Assembly: GCA_029817715.1 (NCBI GenBank)
Contig: JARUPY010000606.1
Span: 4,030,001 to 4,094,000 of the forward strand
Length of the DNA stretch: 64,000 bases
Reading direction: 5' to 3'
DNA from: Melastoma dodecandrum
Lineage: Eukaryota; Streptophyta; Magnoliopsida; Myrtales; Melastomataceae
Shown here one piece after another: positions 35,218 through 45,600 of the stretch. The notes under the pieces were generated by a model. The model made no database searches. It had not been told where the DNA came from and worked only from the letters and a program-made list of their open reading frames with translations. The position numbers were made by a program, and so were the translations under genes. The stretch's first letter is position 1. Each line of letters begins with the position of its first letter.

Positions 35218-36687
35218 ATAATAATTATTAATTATTTACTTAATTATATTTTAAATTATCCTAATGTGCTTGAAGACTTAATCGATGATACACAACACTA
35301 ACACATCAATTGTTGACTCAAGTTTTCACTTTTTGATTTTTTGAAAATAATAGGCCTTTAATATTTTTTTTCAACTTTGAAATAATCTACTTATTGTTTT
35401 TGTTATTGTTTAGTAAATTGAATAATAAAAATAAACATTACAATTTAGATTATGATGAAATATTATATAATATATTTATTTATTTATTTATTTATAAGTT
35501 AATTAAATATATTAGGTTTCGGGTTTCATTTTTTGACATAATTAGGTAAAAAGAGTTTGCCCCGTGTTGAAAGTTTCGAAATACAAACCCGTTGAGACAC
35601 AACACGTATACGACACTAGTGACACTAATTGCCACTCATATTCAAACATATCAAACCTTTTTGGCCTGATTAAGCAGAATTACGTTACGTTATTACACGA
35701 GCAACGTTCATTTTTAGTCTTCAAGAAACAGAAACAGTATACCCCCAAATGTCGCCGACTGCTACTTTGACGAATTCAAGTCCTCGAGAAAGCAACAGTC
35801 GAACCGAAGGAATAACGAATGTTTGCTCCTTCAACAACCACTTGCTCTCGACTTGACATCTTGATAATAGAAAACGTATACCACGGTCAATACTTACAAT
35901 TTGATATCCATTTTCAACTCAAACGAGGCACACGTTGGGACACGACAAGCATTAGGATAAGCCGTGATTGGTGATCCTGTGTATTTTTTTTTTAAGTTTA
36001 TTTATCCTGAATTTTGTACTTTGGGGGAAGTTGGTGAATCTCAATCTATCAAAATCAGGAGGTCAACGTACTCTCACAAAAAATCCCCTTCAATTATTTC
36101 CATTTTTTTGGAAAAAAAAACTTAATATATCTTATAAAACACACACACACACATATTATACATACATTGAATTGACCAAATCTATCTAAAATGGAATTGT
36201 CATTCAGGACAGACAGGCGAGTTCTGTTAATTCTTCTCATCATAAATCATCCAAATTCACGTTACACAAGCACAGTCATCGATATTCGAGGAAAAGTAGT
36301 ACACATTTCAGCTTCAGGGGGTTTCTGAATGCGGACTGAAGCACACGTGTGTCTTTCACATAATTAATTCCTTATTTATTCTCTTAAACTCTCTAATAGC
36401 ATGGTATGTATATTTAATAAGAAATAATTAAAAATATGAAATTATTTTATACTTATAATCGGCTTAATTACTAATGTCCTAGAATCATTTATCAACCTTT
36501 AAAACTTTTGTTTTTCCTTATTTCATGAAATACAACACCCATCTCGAACACCTCTTCCTCTCTTTTCACTCTCTGTTCCGCAGCCGCCACCCCCCGAATT
36601 GGCATCTTAGCCGACACCTCTGGCTCGCCCCTGATGATGGATTTCCGGAAATCGTTCCGGTGGGAGTCGAGGAGGAGCGAGCCTGTA
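35218..36687. other. intergenic, 5' flank of the DUF4378 gene
   Basis: AT-rich with a short (CA)n run near 36140-36153. No coding evidence. A minus-strand open frame at 36492-36932 is the shadow of the DUF4378 exon. Confidence 0.45.
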
Positions 36688-39600
36688 ATGCTGCTCAAGG
36701 AATTCCTTAAAGATGACCTCGGCTCGTGCTCGTCGGGTGGGTTCAACTCCTTACCGAGACGCCCCAGCTGCTCATTCTCCTCTCTCTCGGCCTCGGTCAG
36801 GTTCCTCATCGACATTGACCTCAGGTCCGACACCCCCACCCCAGACAAGGGTCTAAGCAGGAGCTTATCCGCCTCTCGTTTCCGTTCGGCGGCTGTGAAG
36901 ATCGTCAATGCCGTGAAGTTACCTCTGCGCATGACTTGCTTCCTGCTGCTCGGCGGCAGTCAAACCGAGAAGTTCAGTAGCGACAGGGTAGACGAGTATG
37001 CAAGAAGGTGGAGTTTCTTCGGCGACGAGGACGGCATCATGTTGGGCAAGGATGCTGCTGCCTCATCGATCCTTAGTTGCGGCAACGTTTCCAGGAGAGT
37101 CAATTGGGACGGGAACGGCATGGCTTCGGGAAGCAAGGACGCGACAGTGATTGGCGGAGAGATAGTCAATGGCACCGACGGTAAGGAACTGGTCCTTCCT
37201 CCAAGGTAAAAAATCACGAACATCATGTCCTTCTACCAAAATATAATTTTGCCGGCCTTTACGAAAACGCAATTTTCCAATGTTTTGTACGACAAAGTTG
37301 TGCACAAATAATGTTGATTTCTTTTTTTTTTTCTCTTTTCTGGCCCGTGGTCTAAAATCAAATTTGATGTTGATTTCTCGTCGGACTTGATGTTATGGAG
37401 ATGAGAAGGATGATTTCAGACTCGTTGGTCGGGGGAGTGTGGAAATAATTCCAACGTGGTTAGGAAAAAGTAATCGTGAGTGACATAGTTGGAGGAATGT
37501 TCTGAAGTACCGTGAGAAAAGAAACAAATTCATCTTTTACCATAGAAAGTTTTAAAATTACCTAAAGCCTGCTCCAACTCATTTTTGTCTTTTTCTAATT
37601 TTAAGAAAAACCAAAAATTTTGAGATATTTTCAAATAGGTCCTCGAGATGGCTGGAGAAGGAAAAACTTCGGGAAATCCTTCTAGAACTCCGTCACGATT
37701 GGAGTTCGTCTCAGAGCCTAGGATGACTCCCTTTGAAATTAGCAAGAGTATAAATCATATTTTAACTCAGCTAACCATTCAAGGGAGTACAGAAAGTCTA
37801 GAAAACCGAAACCAAATGGCACAGGAAGTAGGCTCTATAGTCAATAAAATGCTAGACGCTCTGGAACGAGAAAGAAGTTTAAAAAGGCCTGAAGCCGAGG
37901 CGACTTCTGGACTGGAGAGTACTACAGGAAAACCAGTCGAAAGATTGAATCTGGGAGGAAGAAATTCCAAACAGAATCAAGGCAAGAGTGTGGACGAAAT
38001 GTATAAAGAGTCAGTTGCTCCTTACATTTTAGACGCACAGAAGCGAAATGCAAATTTGAACTCCCAAAGTGGGGAGTTGGCAAAAGACTTAAGGAAGGTC
38101 TTAGGTCTGGCAGAAGATGCTCCAGTTCATTTAAACAATCGAACGTTTAATGAATTGGTAACTGCGAAAAGGGAAATTTACAGGCCCGATTATCCTCATA
38201 GAACTAAACAAGATTTTGTTCCAAGAGATAATGTCTTGAAGCCTATAATTACCCCCGGTGCTTTTCTAGACATCGATTGTGAAAAGCACGTATCTGAAAA
38301 GATAGATGAGTGGTTATCACTGATTCGAATGACTGCTTCCGCCGGGATATTATCCCCTGGATTAGTTTATGAATTATGTGTTGCAGCCCTCATGGGAACG
38401 GCGCAAAAATGCTAGTAATCTTTGGTGGCTCATACTGACATTAAAGAAAAGATAGATCAGACGCTGACCGTCGATGGTGTATTAGCAATCATCGCTGATG
38501 CATTAAAACGGGAGTTCTGTGGTTTTTCGTTATCCACTGAGACTGTAGAAAAAGGGCATTCGTTGACTGCTCTGGTTAAACTACAGATCTGTGATATGTG
38601 CTGGTTTGATAGCTACGTATGTGAATTCCAGAAGTATTACTACAATCTGGACGTAGTGTCTCAACAGTTCATATTGAGAACATTTTTTGCAAAACTTCCC
38701 GAACCTTGGCCGGAAGTTGCGCAAAAGGCCTATGAATTACTTCTGAGTGAGGAAAAGATTGTCTCTAGACTCGGAGAAAAAATTCAGGCGGTTAAGTACG
38801 CGATGAGAAAGGCGTGTACTAAGCTCCAAGTTAAGGAGGCGGCTAAGAAGCTGCCATACTTAAACAAGAGCTGTTGTTCTCAGATTGAGTATGTACCTAG
38901 GAGGTATGGATGTGATACTCCAGGAGAATCTATGAGAACAAGAAACTTTCCGAAGAAAAGAAAATTTGTTGGATACAACAAAAGGAAAGTTTGGCCCAAA
39001 AGAGACCTCCAGAAAACCAAAAGGGGAGGTCCTGCTTACAAAGCAAGGAGGTTTGTGAGGAGACGGACTAACCTTAAGGATAAAGAAAGGATCTAAGCCT
39101 TTAAGCGAAAGCATGGTAGAGAACCTAAATGTCCAAAGGGAAAACCGTTGAGCAGCTGCAATTGTTGCTGGTTTGTGGATCAAAAGCCCACAAAGCGGAT
39201 ACTTGTCCTCAGAAGAACCAAAAGTGAGAAAGACTCCGAATGGTGTTTCTGGATTACAGGAGTCATGAGGAGGAAATCCTGGCTTATGAACCAATAGATG
39301 AGCAGGATATTTCTGACTTAGACTCGGAAGTAGAATCTATCTATGAAGTTGTATCAAATTACGATACAGACTCAGAAGAAGATTCTGATATCTGGAAAAT
39401 GCATCTGTTCATGATGAGAGCAGGCAAAATGGAGATGGTGATGAGATGGTTCCCTTGGAAGCATCGAATCAGGTACTAGAGGAATCCCACCAGTATGAAG
39501 ATCCATCCCAGTCAGTCCTGGAATGGAGGTTGCCTAATGTTAATGTGAGAGAAGTCTATAATGTTTCAAGATTCAACTTTAGATCTATAATAGACATCTC

Positions 39601-42600
39601 ACAAACAGAAGCAATGGCTCAAGTTACGAGTACGGAACTTGAGACTTTGGATATCCCATTGCTAAACGTACAACGCATTAGGGAAACCATGCAACGTGCG
39701 AGAGGTGTATATAACTATATACACATTGGGTTGATCCAGGTAGGATTGATTCCGCTATTTCATCTTCCAGCGGATAGTCCTGTCATAGCAGCTGTAATCG
39801 ATAAACGATGGCGAGAGTCTAGAGATCAGCTGATATCAGGTGGACAGGCCAACCTTGCACACGGCCCTGTATGGTTCCAGGTCCATGCAAACTTTATGAT
39901 GGCCCTGAACGATCGTTGTTTGGGAAATTCATTGACCTTAAGGATTAAATCAATGAATATGGATAGAATGAATTCCCAGGCCAAGTTTTTGGCGTATCAC
40001 ACTAGAGTAATTTACCGATTGGTAAATACCACTAGTCCTGGTGTGAGGAACATCTCAAGACTCACCGAGTTATTCGAGGAAGGTCATAATAACTACCAAC
40101 AATTTCATAGGCGAGAGGTAAACCCATTAGAATTAACCTGGCCAAGAAATTAGGTTATGACTGAGCCTGGTAGTAGCTCTAGACCGATTAGTGCGGCTAA
40201 TATCCGACAGAGAGCTTACGAGATTACTTTAATGTTGGGAGAACCGTCTAGAGATAGTTTTTGAGCTGACAGGCATCTGCCTGTGAGGATACCAATCCTG
40301 ATAGAGCCAAGAATCCAAACGCCCTCTGAAGTTTCTTCTAGAGCTAGTGATATGGGAGAAGACATAATCGTGTCTAGACCAGCAGAAGCATCTACTCCAC
40401 CACTAATAGAAGAAATGTCTCGAAGGTCTATGGATTCAAGAAGCCCGTCTCAACATACGGGTAGAATCGTAGGATATAGACATATCTTTACCAGTCTATG
40501 AAGATCCGGTAGATCATCCGAGAGAGGAATCAATACGGATGATGAGAGTTACCTATCCGGATAACTCTTTATCCAGAATTCCTGAAGTCTGTAAGGCTAT
40601 TGAGCAAATAGCCGAGCAGAGGTCTATTCCAATAGACGAAATCTGGAGGATGATAGAACCATCCCAGGAAGTACCCAAGAACATTGGTTTTAGTGTTAGG
40701 AAGGAAGATTTGAGTTCATATGTGGCTCTAACTTTCAAGTTTCCTGGATACTATGAGTATTCTCTAGATACTTTGATAGACACTGGGTGTAGCATAAGTT
40801 GTGCTAGACTCAATGCTCTACCAGATGAGTGGTGAAAACCACTATAGAAACCTATCCATATGGTGAATGTAGATGGAATGGCGACAATAGTCAGCCATCA
40901 GGCCAATAATGTGCTCGTATTTATTGGTGGATAACAGTTCATCATTAAAGAGATCCTGGCCCATCCTTTATTAGAGGCAGACATCATAATTGGTAATGCC
41001 TTTCTAATTGGTCCTAATTGGTAATTAGGACAAAAGGAAAACTTACCTTTTGTGCAGGATGTCCATCATGTATCCATTGGTGGGGTGAAAATCAGTATTC
41101 TCCAAGAATCTAAATTAAGGTTAAAATTTGGGTTCTACCCGGTAAAACGGACGGAATACTGTGGTAGTTCACCATGTGAAAAAGCCTTCAGAGTGCGAGC
41201 TCAACGTGGTGATATACGGTTGGATGAGAGCGATTTATGGGTGCAAACCCTGTTTTCTCCAACGAATACCAGTAGTTCTAGCTAGTATGACGACTTGTTT
41301 CTAAATCAAGAAGTGTGTATGGCAATAAAGTTAACTGGGACAAAATGGGATAAGTTCCTGGTAAAACTTGCCGACAATTTTAGTGAAGATCCATTAAAAT
41401 TGTGGAGTCGGAATAGCCTAAAGGCTAGACTCGAGTTAAAGGATCCCGAAACCATTATAAGAGCCAGAAACATTACGTATACTGCTGAGATGGTTGAGGA
41501 GTTTGACAAACAAATTCCTGAGTTGCTTGGAAAAGGCTTGATTAGGGACAGTTACAATCCACATTCTAGTCCTGCCTTCATGGTAATTAATCAAGCCGAG
41601 CAGGTGCGAGGGAAAGCACGAATGGTTATAGATTATCGTCAGCTTAACAAAGCTACCAAAGACGATGGCTATAAGATTCCCACTGCGGAAAATTTAATTG
41701 ATAGAGTTAGTTTGAGCCAACCAAAATTCTTCTCGAAGTTTGACTTGAAAAGTGGATACTGGCAAGTCAAGATGGAAGAAGAGTCGATTTCTCTAACTGC
41801 ATTCAATGCTCCGCAAGGAATGTTTGAATGGCTAGTGATGCCGTTAGGCCTGAAAAATGCTCCAAGAGTATTCCAGTGCAAAATGGATAATGCCTTCAAG
41901 CAAGTCCGAAAATTTTGTGCGGTCTATATTGAGGATGTGCTAGTCTACAGTCAGACTGAAGACGACCACATGAGGCACCTTGACAAGGTGACCGATGTCT
42001 TCCGACAGGAGGGCATGATTCTATCAAAAAGGAAGATAGAATGGTTTAAAGAGTCTGTTAATTTTTTAGGCATGGAGATTGAGCAAGGAAAAATTAAATT
42101 GCAAAGTCATATTGCCGAAAAAATTGTTGATTTTTCTGACAGACTTGAGGATAGAAAACAAGTCCAAAGATTTTGTGGATTTGTTAACTATGCAAGAAAG
42201 TTTATTAAAGATCTTTCCCAAGATCTTGGGAGGATTTCAAAGAAAACATCTTCTGTGAATCCTTGGTTATGGGAAGATGAGGACACTCAGGCTATTCAGA
42301 GACCTATGTAAAAAGGTTTATGAGTGTGAACCTCAAAGAGGCTAGGCAGACTAGACTTTTGAGGTTGCAGGAATGGTTTAGCTATTATAAATTCGATGTC
42401 GAGTATATCTCTGCAGACAAAAACATAATAGATGACTCTCTCTCTAGAGAATTTGCAGATGGATCCCGCAGCAAAGAAGAAGATCTGCTAGAAGTGCAAG
42501 CAGGAGGGACACTCCAAGAAGGTATGTCATAATCCTATCAAGAGAGATAGTGAGCATAGTGATACTGGTTCCAACTCTGGAACAAAATCAACTTTGTGCT

Positions 42601-45600
42601 GGCAGTGCAAGCGACCTGGACATCGATCATTCGAATGTCCTAGTAAGCTGAAAAAGGGTATGGCTAATCTCAAGGAGAAAGTAGTCACCAACTCCAAGAG
42701 AAAGGCGGAAACAGATCTCCAGAAGGAGATGGTTGATCCTAAGAAGAAAGCTCCTGCTAACTTCAAAGGAAAGACGAAAGATGATTTCCAGAGAGGAATG
42801 GCTGAACCGGAAAAGGTAATAACCAATTCCAAAGGGAAAGCAGAGAAAGATTCCCAGAAGGGAATGACGGGTCCTAAGGGAGAAGATAATATCAACTCCA
42901 AGGGAAACGTGAAGAAAGATCTTCAAGAGAAGATGGCTAATTCTGAAGAGGTAAGCTCTAAGGGAAAAGCGAAACTGGCAGATCTGAAGGAAGAAGCTCA
43001 GGCTAATTCCCAAGAGAAAGCCAAAAGGAAGGAGAAAGCAAAGCAGCTTAAATCTTCTGGTTCTAAGAAGGACGATAAGGTTACAGAACCTTGGTGGTAC
43101 CCACTGACCACGGAGCAGTTCAATTACTGCTGTAATCACCTGGCTAAAGAGCAGAAAGTCTCCATAAACCAAGCTGTTAAAACCTACAAGGCTTTATTAC
43201 AAAGCAAGAAGGAACAGAAAGAGCGAGTGGAGAGTGAGTATGCTGAGGAGGAAGCTAAGTTCAAAGCTTTCATAGGAGAGCCAGTTGGTCGGAAGGAAGA
43301 ACATCCTGAAGACACGGCGGAAATGGAGTACGATGAGTATTTCAATTATGAAATACCGACAGCACTCGAAGAAGGTAATCCTCAAACTCAGGAGAACCTT
43401 GAGGAAGTAATTCCTGAAGGAGGTTCGGTTGAACCTGGTGAGCAAGCTCACGATGACAGAGGTCATGAAGATCTAGATAGATCTTGGTTTTTTGATTTGA
43501 CTCTTTCGAAGATGGATCCCTATCTTGGGATGCCACTGTTGTTTGTGAAGGACTTATGGGAGGTATTAAAAATAATTACCAAGCCCAAATTAAGTTTTTC
43601 GCAGCAAAGGCGATTGAGTACAGCAAAGATCTGGAGGCCAAGTTAACTCACAAGGCTGCAGATGGAGAAAAGCTGTCTAAATCTATAAGGGATAGACAGC
43701 AATTCTCACCACAACAATGTCCATACTACCGTGTGAGGTTAAAGACTATGAGACTTCCAAAGTGGTAGTGGATATGAGAGAATCCTCGCTCGAGGAGAAC
43801 TCTGTACTTCAACCGTATCTACACTGGATTTCGGAGAAGTAGCCATCCCTGAGGATCAATTCAGGTATGGTGAGAGTTGCTTTACCTTATTTGTACGCGG
43901 GTTTTGTCGATATTCTGGAGATCGATAGATCAGAACCAGAGCAGATAGAACCATTGCCTCACTTGGTAAAGTTCATACTCGGATGCCTTGGCTACGGTTC
44001 AAAGTATGCTACGGCATTGATTACTAGCACTACGATGGAGGAGGAAGAACATGAGCAATATAGAAAAGTAATCCTTCCCAATATGCAAGTGTGGGATATC
44101 CATCCTAGTGAAAGTAAGCATCTGATAGAACCTAAAAAACAAGACCTCGATCATAGGGGTTTATGGCGAAAGTATTACAAGGATAAGATTGTAAGAAAAG
44201 CCATAAAAGTTAAGTTTCTAAAAGATGTGCTGGAGCACGTGTTTGCCCACAAGGAGCTATATTATGTGCTCAGTGACGGGATGACAACTGTCACGATTCT
44301 CCATTCTTATCTCAGCTATGCAGATGAGCAGGCAGGAGTGAGAGGATGGGAGAGAATTCTGGATCTTCTAGATAGCTTCTGGAAGAGGGAGAACTCTAAA
44401 TTGTGCCTCCGAATAGACACCTTCGAAGTCTAGAGTAAAATCGCTGACTACACCGATAAATCCTTAGCACGGCGATTCAAGCAAGATGAGGAGATAGCTC
44501 GACAAAATGCTGATCAGGGACTCTTAGAAGGAACTGGCGAGTCTTCACACGCCAGAGAGGAAGGAATCTCCTTGGATGAAGCAGTGATGCAGACAGGAGA
44601 AAACAATTGTATAAAGACGGACTAGGCAATGTAGTCTAGGAAGCTTTTGTAAAAGTAGATTCTTTTTTACTTTTGATCTGGCAAACAGTGCATAGACATC
44701 AGCTTATTTGTGTATATATTTCATAACCCTCTACCATTTTTCGGGGAGGCGATCTGAATAGAGAATTTTTCTCACATCTCTCTGAGTCAAAATTCTTTGA
44801 TCGTTCTCCACAACAATACCTTAAGGAATCAAGAATAGTTAAAATTAATCAAAATTGATTAAAACTAACGAAAGGTTAGATTTGCAAATCGAAACCTTGA
44901 AGGAAAAGTCTTTATGACTAAACCTTATGTTTGGATGAGGAGTGTCTATATAAAACCCTCAAGGTAAGGGCAATTTGGATGACACAGAAGAGCCTCTCTC
45001 TCTCAAGAATTCTCAGCTTCGAGAAGTGAGGAACTCTTGAATCCAGAAGTTGCGGAAACTTGGTGAACCCAGAAGTAAGGTATGATAAACATCTTAGTTT
45101 AAGTTGTTTATGATTACACCTTGAAAGAAGACTTTAATTAAGAAATTAAAGTGGTGCAGTGCACGATTCATTCTTATGACTGATTGCCCGAATCCTGAAC
45201 TATTCCATTTGGATCACGGGGTGGGCAAGGATTCTACTACTGGTCTTCTCAATACCATAGTAGATCGACTAGAAATTCTATCGGCAAAAGTAACGCAGTT
45301 TTCCAAGCTGATAGAGAGTTATTCTAAGAAATTAGAAAAACTGACTCTAGTTCAGAGTGAATTCGATGAATACTTCCTTGAAGGTAAGTCCAATCTCGGA
45401 TTTACGACAAGTTCAAAATACTCAAACGAGTATTTGAGGTTGATGGAACGCCGACGACAAAGACAATTGGGAAAATCTTCTTAAGTTCGATTCCTGTCAA
45501 TTCTGAAGAATATCTAGCATGCTAATATCTAACTCTTTCTGGAGTTAATTGCTTTGCTTATCTTCAGTCTAATTATTAGTATCAGAGCCCGCTTAAGAAT

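Noticed and set aside
36492..36932. 146-codon minus ORF
   Set aside because: Antisense shadow of the DUF4378 exon 1, which has family motifs on the plus strand.
42527..43172. Minus-strand ORFs opposite the Lys-rich EPRV ORF
   Set aside because: Leu/Phe-rich mirrors of the repetitive AAG-rich coding strand.
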